A stretch of DNA of 64,000 nt from Triglochin maritima. Lineage: Eukaryota; Streptophyta; Magnoliopsida; Alismatales; Juncaginaceae. The notes beneath the pieces are model-generated. The model saw nothing but the letters and a program-made list of their open reading frames with translations, was not told the DNA's origin and did not search any database. Shown here piece after piece: positions 33,928 to 47,283 of this stretch. Numbering within the stretch: position 1 is the stretch's first letter; every line of letters begins with the position of its first letter. Made by a program: the position numbers and the translations under genes. The stretch spans positions 15,270,001-15,334,000 of the forward strand of contig OY821788.1 of assembly GCA_963682175.1 (NCBI GenBank), written 5' to 3'.

Positions 33928-34874
33928 GAGTCGGCAAGCATTTCCAACGACCCATCATATAACTAAACTTAGACTGCCACCATCACTTCCACAAACCACA
34001 AAGGGATTTGCAGAATCCTCTTATAAAACACCTTGTGTGCATAATTGCAGCACCACACTGTGTCATGTTAAAACGGAGGAGCATGCAAGAGAGTAAGACA
34101 TTGGAGAAAAAGGAAAATGAGGTCAATGAAGTCCAAAAACACAAAATATGGAAAATTATCGGACATAAAAAGGCACAAAATAGAAGGGGGAAAAAGATCT
34201 TTCGTGGCGTGATAGAAGAAGGAGAAGAACCAGACCAGCAATAAGAATGAAGCCCATTGGTTGCGTTCTTTAGAAGTGTGGATGATGATTTATTTTGAAA
34301 ATTAGGAAAGGTTGCTTCCAATCGTCACAACGACGGTTGCCTGGTGATTAGAGAAGGAACCGTAGAGAGGGACAGAAGAGGTCTTTCACGGGATACGTGT
34401 AGAGTCTAGATTGGGTGGAGGGACCAAAAACAGATTCCAATTAAGGGGTACTATATATTTGTGTTAGATGATCATATGAAAAATATCAAGCAAAACTAAA
34501 GAAAACAAAATTTTATGAAAGTAATATAAGTATGAGTAAATGAAAAGAATCACATGAATACAAGCAACTAAGTCATCTATACATTACTTTTATAATTACC
34601 AACTAACATGAATTTGTAGGAACTTTAGAAAAATAATTCATCAAAGAAAAAGCAAGCAAAACATTTTTGGGACAAATTGGAATGAAAAATTGGGAATATC
34701 AAGTGGATATAAGAAAGTTTATTTGGATAATCTAGGAATAAATTTATGACCTTTTGCAAAACACCAGTTCGGTTGGTCTTTTTCAAAACTCAACTTTCAA
34801 GCTAAAAAGTCAACCTAAAACTTAAAACTCAACTTTCAAAAAAATACGTTCAGATGACAAAAATTGAGTTTTGT
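33928..34874. other. AT-rich DNA, no gene recognised
   Basis: An open frame of about 112 codons exists on the minus strand (34321-33983), but it has no recognisable domain and is rich in Phe, Ser and Cys. I see no repeat structure. Confidence 0.4.
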
Positions 34875-35284
34875 AGAGGTGTAAATCGAGCAGGACGGGT
34901 TTTTACCGCATCACTTCTACTTCATAAAAATAATACCCATCACCAAAAGACAAATACATTAAGTGTAAAAAATAACAACCACAACTACACCAACCCAAGT
35001 TTATCAAAAAAAAAGTGCAGGTCACGAAGGCCTGAAGCGAAGTTGGCTCGCTTGCTCCGCTCGTCTCGTTCGCCAGCAACATAGCACGCTATAGCGAGGT
35101 CCAAGAATGAAGAAGGGGTAGAATTACTAAACAGACATTGTTACGCGAGTTGTGAGTTATGCGGGGCGGATTGTGAGAAAACCACAACTCGCCTCACTTA
35201 TTATGTGAGTGGTCGGTAGGCTTTTGTTGCTGACAACTCGCATTAGGTGGAGCGGTAGGTTAAATCCGCCCCATTTACAGTCCT
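34875..35284. mobile_element. Small non-autonomous hAT-like element
   Basis: 410 bp. Ends AGAGGTGTAAATCGAG (34875) and, from the right on the minus strand, AGGACTGTAAATGGGGCGG form an imperfect terminal inverted repeat of the hAT type. The flanking 8-bp direct repeat differs at one position (AGTTTTGT 34867-34874, AGTTTTGA 35285-35292). There is no transposase. The interior has inverted GC-rich blocks (GGGGCGGATTGTG against ATCCGCCCC). Confidence 0.65.
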
Positions 35285-35292
35285 AGTTTTGA

Positions 35293-36348
35293 GATTTACA
35301 AAACTCATCCAAGCCTCAAAACTCACTAAATCCAAACACATCCTAAGTGAAATTTATAGCTAAAAAGAAGAAAAGGTAAGAGGTTAAAACCTTAAGGAAA
35401 AAAATCGTTCAACACAAGGTTACTAGTCCGTAGAAAACAAAATCAAGCCTTTGATTCTTAAAAACTCAACAAAAATATTGAAAAAAAAGAATGGTAAAAA
35501 ACACCATAAGAAAGAAAACAGTGTCTGTTTGGAAAGAGTGTCAAAGAATAATGGAGGGGCGTTAGAGTATGGCAAACGGATTTAATTCCACTAGGAAATT
35601 GTAACAATAGTCTTACGTTTAACATATTTTGTTTGAAGGAATTGCTGTTTTTGCTTAAAAATAACATGTGGGACGATCCAACTGTTTTAATTACTCTAAC
35701 ACCAATCCAGTGGTCCAATCCGTGCAACCCCATTCAACCTCTAGTGAGAATGCCCCTGTATGTGTGTGTTTGTGTGCGGAGATAATTATCTTTTGGAGTT
35801 TCTTTAATTACCATAATGTCTGCATCATTCATCAAGTAAAGACTCTCACATGCTGAGGTTAGTGAAATTGTCCTTTCAATGGGTTTTATCTAGTAGTCTC
35901 AGAGCCATTTGAAAGTTCCCCTACTGTAGATGTGTTTAATAGGGGACCTTTGGGCATCTTCCAATTTTGGATACTTTGTTCTCTATTTTCGTAATTTATG
36001 CGTTCTTTAATTTTTTACTTACATTGTCCTAATTGATTGTTTCATAATATTTGGACTAGAGTAGCTAGACAAGTAAGAAAGCAACCTTTGCATCATAAAA
36101 CACTACCTAAACTTAAGTGACTTGTCAACAGAAACGCAACTTGACAACAAACAAAGTTAGTAAACTGTGAAAAGGAGGACTCAGAACCTTATTTTGGAAA
36201 GTAAATAAGGTATCAAGACTAGCATTAATTACATTTTAGAAACTACTTGGTTTGATACCAATCAAAACACGATCCTTCTCGATAATACAAAAGGTTAGAT
36301 AACAAGTAATAAATTTCAGCCTTAAATCTTAAACCTTAAAGCCTAAAG
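35293..36348. other. AT-rich DNA, no gene recognised
   Basis: No supported coding region. The last five bases (36344-36348, TAAAG) are the target site of the LTR that starts at 36349. Confidence 0.45.
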
Positions 36349-37521
36349 TGTAAGGTCCCTAGATACGTGTTTTAACAACAGAAAATTTTAAACAAAATTT
36401 CAAGAATATAAGACAAGAATAAACAGAAAAAGCACTCATAGAATACCCAAAATAAGGTGGACCATTACAAAGAATATTCAAAGTATGATTATATAAAGTA
36501 CGAGAATATGGCATAATACAGATAAAGACAATAACCTAAAGATAAGATTGGAGGATCCGGTCCGGGTGTATACTCGTCCTCTGTCACCACTCACTCAGCA
36601 CATATCGAGGTCCTGAAATGAAACATGATAAAATGACTGAGTTTTCATAACAAAAACTCCATATACCAAGTCCATCTATACTAATATGAATATACATTGC
36701 GGTGATCCTATCGTAATAGTATCACACGACATAATTGTAAGAACATGGGAAAACATTCTCCAACCAGAGGCATAAGGACAAACGTCCCACAAACAACATC
36801 GGGTTACCCGAGAGCACTCACCGCAGACACACATGGTGTTACAGAGAGTACGTGTCACACACTCGCTCACAACTATACTAACATGAGGGTTCGTGGTCAC
36901 ACACTTTTGAGCCATAGATACAGATATGATCTCGTGGTCCTCAGGCCATAACATCCATCGAGCCATTGCTCTGGGTGGTCATATCCGTTGAGCCATGCCA
37001 CAACCCGGACGGTCATCTCTGTCGAACCCACATCTTCAGTCATCCCGTGGAGCTACAAATCAAACAATGCAATGAGATTAAATGATCCCTCAGGTCTACA
37101 ACATAGGGTGACTTAATGCATGTAGTACTACGTCGTACGAAAATCATAATGACTCAAGATGGCACGTGAACCAAAGCATCCATACTCTTTAATTCGATGG
37201 TCCTTGGGCAAGCACAATCATTGCACCTACAGTCACCTCCTAGGTCACGTACGAAGCGAGGACACAGGTTTTCGAGAAAATAGTTTGACACACAGCTCAC
37301 ACACCAACGATGCCACCTCGCCCGTCATTCACCTGTTAGTGCCTTGCTCGCGCTTGCTGTCACCTCGACTTGTCGGCCGGCATCCAGTCTATTGTCTTCC
37401 GTTTTCTATTTTCTATACCCATGGTCACGCTGTCTCTGCTCCTCCAGTGAGCCTCCTTACGTCAGTAGCTACCACCAAATTGAGAACACCAGGTGGTCGG
37501 CCATGTCACCACCCGACCACT

Positions 37522-39097
37522 TGATTAGTACCATATCATACATCATACTCATGTTATATATTCTTTATTTTACCACAATATTGTTCTACCTGTGTATTTG
37601 TTATTATATTTCAGGCATTAGACAATAAAGAAGAGAAAGGAAGAGAAAATGACCTAAACATAAGAAGAATAAACTGATTTGGAAGGTTTATGGACTTGTT
37701 TGTAATGCCCAAAGCCTCGACTGAAAACCCGAAGAGACCCAAGTGAAAACCCAGACAGACCAAAGTGTAAAGTAATATATTGTGTCACAAAAGTCCATAA
37801 CCTGAGGAGTAAAGCAACAATTAAAATAAAATCGGCTTAAGACAATGGACCAGGGCTCAACCCCACATGCAAAATAACAACATTAACCAGTTGGCGAAAT
37901 TGTAGGCTGATCAACGCCATTTGATCCTCCAGTGTGGATATTTTTTCTCCGTTTTAGCCTAAATTTCGGCGGCGGTTTGGGTTGTCGGGTCAGAGAAATA
38001 TGCAACACCCAGATATGAGTTAGAGTCATCCGATTATGCCCAAATCCATCCAGATAATGCCTCATTTCTTCTTCTTCCTTACTCTCCTCCTTGGGTTAAT
38101 TTCATTTCTTGTTTAATAGAGAAGGTTTTATTTCTTATTTATTAAAGTAGGTTTAGTTTCTTGGTTAGTAGTGTAGTGGAGAAGAAAATGAGCAAACTTT
38201 GTAATCTTTCGTTTCAATCTAGTTTAATTCTTCTTCTTTACATTGATGTCTTCCATTTAATGCAATTTCCTTTATTGTTTGATCTTTTCTTATTTCTAGT
38301 TTTCTACATTTCCATTATGGTTTTTTGTTATTTTTATGTTTTCTTGAGTTTAGAGATGGGTAGGGAGTAGTCCATGCCTATTTGGGGGAGAAAAATGTGA
38401 TGTGATTATATGATGTATTTAGTGTGTATGTTAATCTTAACATTTGAACCTCACATGAGTTTCATAACCATTGAATGAGATTTCACTCTTATCTTTGATA
38501 TGCTAATACTCTTAAGTGATGCTTAGTACATGTTTAGATTAGTGGACCTATTTTATGGGGAATGATAATGTGAGGATAAGGATGGAGTGGATAAAGAGAA
38601 AATATGACATGTGCATGCATGTGCTCATGTTGGTCTCATCCTAATTAATGTCTTGTATGTTTTAATAGATGTATTAAATCTTATTTTATGTGGAGACATT
38701 GTGGGTTTGATCATTATGCATTTCATATTAGCCTCATCTCAATTATTGTCTTCTATGTTTTAATGATAATCTTTTATCTTATTTCACGTAGAGATAAAGT
38801 TGGACTTTGTTTTTGTGGATTTCATGTATTACATGTTGTGATGAGCACTAATGAACACACACACGTACACATATTCTCATTTCCGTATTATTTCTCTACC
38901 TTCTAAGTGATTTTTTTTATCGTTCGTTTTCTGATTTATTATGCATCATAGTGTAATTCCAATCTCATATCTCTCTTTTCATTTTCCACTCGAGTATGGT
39001 TGGAAAGACGACACTCACAACTCCTTGAGGTTCGACCCATACTCGCCGTGTGCTCACCGACGTCATGAACTTGCAGTTATTATAAATGAATCAATCA
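37522..39097 (+). mobile_element. Athila-like solo LTR (E)
   Basis: 1576 bp, TGATTAGTACC to GAATCAATCA. The stretch 38380-38600 is similar, in reverse orientation, to the LTRs of element A (ACATTATCATTCCCCATAAA region). The flanks CCACT (37517-37521) and CCACC (39098-39102) match at four of five positions. No internal sequence or primer site follows it, hence a solo LTR. Confidence 0.7.
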
Positions 39098-39167
39098 CCA
39101 CCCATGCATGGACGACAGGCCTAGCCTGACGCCCGAGAGGGATGGACTCCCCAACGGTCCTCCAACC

Positions 39168-40649
39168 TGTTGGTCTTTTTGCATTAATCTATGTTTTGAT
39201 TATTTAATCAACCTAATCTTAATTATGATCATCTAGAGTGGCACACATATTGCATTGCATATATATTGCTTTGTGCTAACTTCTACAGGTGATCAAGACT
39301 CAAGGAAGAAAGGAAATCAAGTCAAGACATGTAATCAAACTCATTTGAAGACATGTAATTTGCACTTCTTTGAGTCTTAGTAACTTTGTGTAATTGAGCA
39401 TACTTAAGCTAAAAACTACTCAAACACACACTAGGTTCCTTATAGAAGCCACACACAAAATTTCATATAATTTGGACTTCAATAGATCACCCAAACTTAG
39501 ACCGGAAAACACCAAACCTTAACCTGAATTGTCTGCCCACATTCGGTCGACCGAAAAAGACCGTTCGGTCGACCGAGTGATCATATATACTGTTAGTGTT
39601 TTACTGTCCAAGTTCGGTTGACCGTCCAGACCATTTTTTGGTCGACCGAGTTAACATATTTTTCCGACCGTTTGTTTTGTCGTTTATACCCAACGGACGT
39701 ATTCATATTATTTCTAAATACCCCAAATAGATTTAGTGTATCGGTAGATCGAGGACCTTGTTCGGTCGACCGAACTAAGATGTCTTGCCAAACCCAGAAT
39801 GCATGTTGAAATTCGGTCGACCGTGGACCTTGTTTCAGTCGACCGAATATGATCTTGTTTGTCAACCCTGTAGAGCCTGTTATAAATCGATCGACCGAAC
39901 CTATCTTGGTGTTCGACCGATAACTTAAGTGTACCTAGAATATAGCCTTGGACGGTCGACCATTCCTTTACCGGTCGACCAAACCGTGTCCCAAACTGCC
40001 CAACGGTCGACCGAACTTACCGATCCGGTCGATCGAACTTATGTAGAAATGCATCCCGCAAGTTTCTGTTTTGTGTATCTTCCACAATCTTTTACCAAAC
40101 TTGTCCCAACGGCTATAATTTACTTAGAGCTTATAAATAGGTGTTCCTTTGACACAATTACACATCTCTTATACTTCCATTTGTCAAATACACCTAAAAG
40201 AAACTCTCAAGTCTCCCATTCCTCAAATCCTACTCTCCAAGCTTAAACTTCCACATCTTAGCATCAATTCCACATCCTAAGCTAAGTGTGCTAAAGTTAG
40301 AGAGTGTGTTCCACTCAAGATCTCAGTTGTAAAAAAGCAAGGATTTCGGATTGTGAGAGAAGAAAGTCAAGCTCACGAAGGTGTTCGTGGAGCTTGTTTT
40401 GTAAAAGGCTTAATCTCGGCCCGGAACGAGGTTGATAGTGAAGACGTGAGCGGAGATCGAGGGAGATCGAGCGAAGCTTGCAAGAGAAGAAGTAGGTGGG
40501 GGGCCGAACCTCTATAAAAATCCGGTGTCATCATTGTGGTTTGCTTTACTTGCTTGTTTTTGTTTAATTCCGTTGCACATCTTTGATCGATTAAACAAGT
40601 AGGTAATAAGCTTAAAGTGATTATAATTAGATACCCTAACGATCCTACA
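39168..40649 (+). mobile_element. Copia-type (Sirevirus-like) solo LTR, plus orientation
   Basis: 1482 bp, TGTTGGTC to CGATCCTACA, perfect TSD CAACC (39163-39167, 40650-40654). Same family as 45816-47278, 61006-61593 and 61594-63068. 39543-40040 carries at least six pairs of CGGTCGACCG-type palindromes. A TATA-like AGCTTATAAATAGG lies at about 40128-40141, followed by the likely transcript start, so the boxes lie upstream in U3. Confidence 0.88.
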
Positions 40650-40672
40650 CAACCAGCCAGTGGTAAGTCCCC

Positions 40673-42226
40673 TGATTGATACGTTTTATAATTAACCGCA
40701 AGTGCAGGACCGCGTTGAAGCGGTAGCAAATACGGGTCGATCCACAGGGAGGTGTGTCGACTTTAGTTTGTGCGAAGGCGAGTGAGAAAGAAAGGAGAGA
40801 AAGAATTGATGATCAAACTACACTACAATGCAAAAAGGAAATGGAAGAGAAGCAATAAAACTAAACCCCATAGGGGGTAGAGAAATAATGTGAATATAAA
40901 GATGTGTGTGTGTGTGTGTGTGTGTTCAATTATGCTCCTCACAACATGTAGTGCATGAAATCATAAAACTAAATCCAACTTTGCCTCCACATGAAATAAG
41001 ATAACATCATACCATTAAAACATACAAGACAATAATTGGAATGAAGCTAAATGAACTCATGTATAAAGACAAGACCCTACTATGCCTCTACATGAATTAA
41101 GATAACACATTATCATTAAAACATACAAGACATTAACCAAGGTAAAGGCAACAAGAGTACATACACTACAAATTGTGTTTCCAATATTAATTCCATCCAT
41201 ATCCTCACATTATCATTCCCCATAAAATAGGTCCACTAATCTAAGCATAAGCTAAACTTCATTCAAGAGCACTAGCATTTCAAAGATAAGAGTGAAATCC
41301 CATTAGATGGTTATGGAAATCATATAAGGCTATAGGGATTAAGATAACACACACCTAATACACCACATGATCATATCACATATTTCTCCACCCCCCAAAT
41401 GGGGATGGAACTACTCACTAATCATTACACTACAACCTACATTAAAATGAAACATTCTAATGAAATGAAATTAAACTAAGAAAGCAAGGAATATTAAAGA
41501 AACTGAAATGACATAAAACTAAAGAAGCATGCAAGCATATGAAAGGAAATTAAACTAAGAAAAAAACAACATAACTAAAGGAAAACATCTATTTATTACT
41601 CACTCAATTACAAGTAGCCTCTCTCCACCAAGGTTTTTGCTTCAAGGCTTGAACTCCTAGTAGAGAGGATGGCCACCAAGAGAGAGATGGGGTACAAGAG
41701 AGGAGGGAGAGTTCTATTTATAGCCACAAAAAAGGTAATCCGGGACAATCCCCCGGTATGGGACTAAACAAATACCAACAATAGCCTAAACACACACTAA
41801 TACATGTGTCTGCAAACTTTTAGTGGATCCAGAGCGATCCGGACCGCCAATTAGCGGTCTATCGTTCTAGATCCGTCTAGAATTTGTTGTGGGCTTTTCT
41901 GGATGTGTTTGTTGGTCATTGATGCATATACTTTGTTTATTGGAGCTCCGACATGAATCGAATTGCCAAAATACTCCCCATGATGGTGTGGAGTTTTCTA
42001 TTTTGCTCTTTGGTCCTTCTATCTTGCATTCAGGTCCTTCGATCTTGCATCTTAGTCCTCGAGTCTCTCAACTCAGTCCTTTTTCCTTCTTTTAGGTCCT
42101 TTCATGCCTCTTCTCTTCAAACCTCTTTATTTCTGAAATTCAAACATAAAGCTCATTACGTAGCATTGTTTAGGTGAAAGATAATGGATATAAGATACAA
42201 ATGTAAGCATGAACTGATGTCAATCA
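40673..42226 (-). repeat. 3' LTR of element A
   Basis: 1554 bp. It has a (TG)n tract at 40905-40925, longer than in the 5' LTR, and the palindrome GACCGCCAATTAGCGGTC at 41842-41859. It abuts the polypurine tract at 42227-42242. Confidence 0.92.
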
Positions 42227-43490
42227 AATACCCCCACACCTAACTTTTGCTAGTCCCGAGCAAAACAAAGAAAGAGAAGCATACGAAAAACAAGAAATCC
42301 TAACTCACTTTCGTAGGAATCACGGTTGCACTTAGCACGTGCAACAAGTCGTTAAACCTCCTTGTCGCCAAGGAGGAGGAGTGTTGTCTCCTGAGGGTTT
42401 TCAGCTGATATACCCACAAAATCCGAACAAGATGCATTATTCAATCTAGACACTCGACTCGATGGACTCATTTTTTTCGATCATTGGACGCGGTAATCCT
42501 ACGGGCCGACTCTATATAGGTAATCAGTCCACACACCAAGCCTAATGAACCATTCATGCAAGTTAAATAAGGGATTAAGTGAAAGACATGGACAACCTCA
42601 ATATCCTCAAGTGATACAAAGTGTAAAGTCCAATAAGGTTCTTATTTGCATTTTTTTTGTTTCTTCTTCTTTTCTTTTTATTAGTTGGAGTTTCATTCTC
42701 CCAGGGTCAGGTTTCGTGCATCATTGCCCATGAGGACTTACACTATCACGTACACCTTTCCCCAAATCTCCACATAGGGCAATCTCTACCACCTGTGTAA
42801 CGGGAGTTCGGTCGGTGCATCCCAAGTCAGAGGACTCGAAAGCACCAGGCACAAAGTCCCCTCAGACCTACTTTCCTGAGTGATAAGAGCCATGCGAGAA
42901 GAGAGAACACCTACTCACTTATTTCTTATCTACACATGAACCAAAACCCCTACACTTAATGTCTCACAACAAGATTTCAATGGTTCTTGACTACAACAAA
43001 CTTCCTTAAATTAACAGACACAAATTATTGACTCACTAGGTTCAGGGTGGACTTCTTTAATTATTTGAGTACTGAAACCCTATGATTACTCCCCCCCCTC
43101 CCCCGAGGGAAACTGGGGTGCATCCTAATGACTAGATAAATCCTAAAGCCACTGTACTAGATATCCTAATGCATCAAGTTTAAGACAATTTTGGGAGCTT
43201 TCTTTTTACTTTGCCTCTCAACGGTTTTGCACATGCTAAACACACGCAAAACCCACAAAACATTTTCTTTCGCAACACATGAAGATTTTCAAAGAAATGT
43301 GAAAATTTAAAAACACTAGGCAAGCAAAAGAAGACAAGTCACCCAAGGATCATGACAAGCAGATATATTGATATTAAATGCAGCACACTAACATGACCCT
43401 AACAATGCACACAAAAGAAAACAAAAATCAAAGGAAAAGACTCGACTATGTACACACGTAAACCCCCCCCCCCCCACACACACACACATA
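42227..43490 (-). promoter_or_regulatory. 3' PPT and internal second PPT of element A
   Basis: On the minus strand TAGGTGTGGGGGTATT (42242-42227) precedes the 3' LTR. A long G tract followed by T, after a (GT)n tract, lies at 43490-43463, 1.24 kb inside, at the place matching the internal tract of B and the inversion edge of C. The segment between the two is non-coding and matches 832-2096 in reverse complement. Confidence 0.75.
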
Positions 43491-43758
43491 CTTCATGCAT
43501 TGTCCTCAATGAATGTGAGCAAAATACTACATGGATTTATGCATGAAAAAGGAGAGTTCTCACCAACAAGAATTACAAAGGGAAGTGTAAGGTCATGTTG
43601 ATGGACACAAACCCGAATTTCCTCAAAACCTGTGAGATGCTAAAGAAGGGATACAAATACGTGAAAGAAATGGGGCACAAATACTCAAGGGTTGGAGCCC
43701 ACAACAATCGATGCTCACTGAAGGAGTCTTTTTTCCCTTTTTTCCTTTTTTTATTTAA

Positions 43759-44279
43759 CTATGTACAAAAATGGGCTCCCATCTTCATATGCCAAGGGAC
43801 ATCAAATGGGAACCCTCCATCTCTCGAGCCAAAAATGCACATGCATGGGATCGCAACGTACAAAGCAGAATTGTTAGACCACCTAATACCTTTATAAGCG
43901 TTGTGGTCGTTTGATGCCTCTTGAGAGTGAGCAAGATAGGAGGCATGAACGAGAGGTGAACCTCTGTCTGGTTGTAGGGTATCAGGTGGTTGATTCTTAA
44001 CCCACATAGGATCCTCAGCAGATACAAAATGAATAGCATGTGGCCCAGAGGCCATAAAAATAGTATCTTGTGGCTCAAGAGCCACATGATCAAAAGGATG
44101 TGGCTCAACGGCCACGTGATCAGAAGATAAGGCACCTTCTTGTGCCAGCCCAGGTGAAACATCTTCACCATCTTCAGGATCTGCATCGAACAATTCTCTG
44201 AAGTACTTGAAGGTGCCCTCAACTTCAATCTCATCCAAGCCCTGGATAAGGTTGACCCCAACAGGGTCATTGAAGGCAC
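43759..44279 (-). CDS. Accessory ORF of element A, unidentified
   Basis: About 159 codons on the minus strand (44238-43759), just downstream of the protease. It has an acidic N-terminus (LFDADPEDGEDVS) and a repeated motif (VAVEPHPFDHVALEPQD), and its end (GGFPFDVPW) resembles the end of the element B ORF (GVMFPFQVH). I know no family. A frame in the same region (44279-43785) is a shadow. It may be part of the Gag-derived polyprotein of this non-autonomous lineage. Confidence 0.45.
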
Positions 44280-44328
44280 CTGACTACTTGCCGATGGTGA
44301 AGATGTTGAAATCAGCGCATTGACTACC

Positions 44329-44883
44329 CTAAGTCAAGCGCATCAGACCATTGCGACAATTGATCAAGGCATTGGAAGTCGCAAGAAATGGTCGCCCCAG
44401 AATGACAGGAATTTGTCCAAGTGGGTTTGACACAGGTTCAGTATCCAAAACAAAGAAGTCGACTGGATAAATGAACTCTCCCACTTTGATCAGCACATCT
44501 TCCACCACACCCCTCGGTTTCTTCATAGACCTATCAGCCAATTGAAGAGTGGTTTTTGTTTGTTTGAGGTCTCCAAGACCGAGGTGGACGTAGACAGAAT
44601 ATGGCAGAAGATTAATAGATGCACCAAGGTCAAATATGGCTCGATGTATGGACACATCAGCAATCACACAAGAGATAGTAGGACAACCAGAGTCCTTGTA
44701 TTTGACTTGCATGGGTTGTGCCAACAATGAACTCACATTAGCCGTAAGAAAAGCTTTCTTTGGAACATGAGTTTTTCTCTTGTCGGTGCATAAGTCCTTG
44801 AGAACCTTGGCATAAGGTGGCATTTGCTGAATCACCTCCAAAAGAGGGATGTTCACCTTAACTTGCCAAAACATCTCAAGCAT
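44329..44883 (-). pseudogene. Aspartic protease of element A
   Basis: Minus strand, in the same frame as the gag C-terminal part (45543-44884) but separated from it by one in-frame TAG at 44886-44884. The linker VNIPLLEVIQQMPPYAKVL is followed by the active site FDLGASINLLP and the second motif ILGRPFLAT. It ends at LMRLT, where reverse transcriptase linker text would follow in a complete element. It would process Gag. Confidence 0.8.
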
Positions 44884-45810
44884 CTAGTCATGCTGATCCA
44901 AGGTTTTCTTTGTAAGGAGATCAGGGAATGGCGCCTTCGGGGCATAAGAGTGTGGCGAAGGAACCTCAGAATTCTGGTCCAAAGAAGCATGAGTGGGGAC
45001 CTCAAAATCTGACTCCTTCGACATAAGAGGAGACAAGGGGACCTCAGGGTTCGGCCCCATTGTCGAAGGAAATGTAGAAGGAACCTCAGGATCAGGCTCC
45101 TTCCTGGAAGTATTGGTGGAGGGAACCTCAGGATCCGGCTCCCTCATAGATGCAGGTATCACCGCAGGTCTGATGACACCAAGAGATGGTGCTTGCAAGG
45201 AAGGCACCCCAATGTGGTTGTTCACGTCCTTACCAGACCTCAAAGTATGAATCACATTAATATGATGGGTCGGTTCAGAGGTAGCATGAGGCATTGGTGG
45301 CCTTCCTTGAGAATGGGTACCCCGAGGATTCACATCGGGTTGACTCGGTAACTGGCCCTTCTCGCGTTCATGGAGCTGATGAGCCAACTGGCTAACTTGC
45401 ATTTCCAATGCTTTGACCGGATTGTTGCTGGCCGCAAACATGGATTGCGTGCTTTGTATGAACGCTTGAAGGGTTTGTTCAAGAGTGGGGTCCTTCGAGT
45501 CAACCCGTTGGGGTAGTGGAGTTTGGTTAGAATAACCCGACAATGAGGTCTAAGGAGGTTGGTAATTATGGTTCTGAGACCTTTGATGTGGAGGTTGGTA
45601 GGTTGCCGATGGGCGTGGAGGTTGATAAGGAGGAGGTTGAGGTTGAGCGTGCGAGCTCTGACCGTTACCCCCACTAGGCCCCCAAGAGAAGTTAGGATGG
45701 TTACACCATCCCGGGTTGTAGGAGTGGCTGTACGGGTCGTTACGGGGCCTCTGTTGATACATCGCATTTGCATGCTCAGTATCCCTTGGAGCGTAAGCGC
45801 ATTCCAAGTC
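44884..45810 (-). pseudogene. Gag C-terminal region of element A
   Basis: Continues gag after the copia LTR insertion. 45810-45550 starts with the last zinc-knuckle Cys (ECAYAPRD) and has a Pro/Gln/Tyr-rich stretch (HAQPQPPPYQPPRPS). 45543-44884 has a helical stretch (MFAASNNPVKALEMQVSQLAHQL), then tandem-like repeats of REPDPEVPST. A stop near 45548 and one at 44884 break it. Confidence 0.65.
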
Positions 45811-45815
45811 CTCAT

Positions 45816-47278
45816 TGTAGGATCGTGTGGGTTATGGGTCCACTAATCACTATTAATCTAATCACCTACTTGTTTAAGCAATCGATATGCGCAGTGGAAA
45901 TTAAAAACAAAACAAGCAAGTGTAGGAAAATGCAAACCACAAGAAGACGTGTCGTTTTTATAGAGGTTCGGCACCCCACCCGGGTCCTAGTCCTCTCTTG
46001 TAAGCTCTGCTCGACTCCGCGAGCTCCGCCTACGTCTTCACTAACCACTCCCTGTTCCGGGCCGGGAGAGAACGCCTTTACACCACAAGCAACGCGAACA
46101 ACCTTCGCTTGCTTGAAATCTTCCTCTCACAATCCGAGAGGGACACTTCGGGCTTTCACCGAAGTCCTTGCTTCCTTTTACAACAATTGTAACCTTGAGT
46201 GGAACAACACTCTCTAAACTTTGAGCACACTTGAGTAGGATGAAGAAATGATCACTAAGTGTGGAAGGTTTGTAGCTTTGAGTGTTTTGAATTCTCTCTA
46301 AAGTTTGGGACAAGTTTGAAGTGGGAGAGTTGTGTTAAAATGTGTTTTACAACTCTATTTATAAGCATTAGAGAGAATAGATCCGTTGGGACAAGATTTG
46401 GTTGGATATTGTGCAAAGAACACAAAGCAAAAAATCGGGCTGCAAATCTGTCCAGAAACGGTCGACCGAAAAGGTGCAACGGTCGACCGAACGCTTGGGT
46501 TCGATAGGGATACGGTCGACCGAAATATGAATAGATCGACCGAACACTTAAGTCTATTAAGAACACGGTCGACCGAACATGGTTACCGGTCGACCGAATA
46601 AGCGTTTCGGTAGAGGGAAAATTGGATCGGTCGAACGAAATCGTATCGACCGATAGCAGGGAATTTTTGACAAGGTTAAACGGTCGACCGGACTTGGCAC
46701 ATGGTTCGACCGTTTGGTTAAGTATATGGAGGTGTATATAGTTTTAATACGAATACGACCGTTGGGCATATACGACAAGAATAACGGTCGGAACAGTAAG
46801 TTCAAACGGTCGACCGAAAGATATGGTGCGGTCGACCGAAACTAGACAGGGAAACACAAACAGAATTACTTGATCATCCGGTCGACCGAACGGCATGTTG
46901 CGGTCGACCGAATGTGGGCAGACAGTTAGGTTTCAGATTTAGTGTTTTCCGATCTAAGTTTGGGTGATCTATTGAAGTCCAAATAATGTGAAATTTCGTG
47001 TGTGACTTCTATAGGGAACCTAGTGTGTGATTAAGTTGATTTTAGCTCAAGTATGCTCAATTACACTTTGTTCCTAAGACTCAAAAGAAATCAAGATTAC
47101 ATGTCTTCGATTTAGCTTTAATTACATGTCTTGACTTCATTTCCTTCTTTCTTGAGTCTTGATCACCTGTAGAGGTTAGCACAATACAATATATATGCAA
47201 TGCATAGTGTGTGCTACTCTAATTAAGATTCGGTTGATTAAATCATCAAAACATAAGATTAAGGCCAAAAAGCCAACA
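45816..47278 (-). mobile_element. Copia-type solo LTR in gag of element A
   Basis: 1463 bp. On the minus strand TGTTGGC to ACGATCCTACA, perfect TSD CTCAT (45811-45815, 47279-47283). It splits the gag zinc knuckle between GHE and the final Cys. Nearly identical to 61594-62560 over its left two thirds. 46458-46915 carries paired CGGTCGACCG palindromes. TATA-like TATTTATAAG (minus CTTATAAATA) lies at 46357-46366. Confidence 0.93.
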
Positions 47279-47283
47279 CTCAT

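Noticed and set aside
46386..46601. Open frames running through the CGGTCGACCG clusters (also 52071-52440, 62165-62380, 30134-30500) as repeat proteins
   Set aside because: Repeats of a stop-free motif keep several frames open on both strands; no conserved start or codon pattern, and they lie in LTRs.
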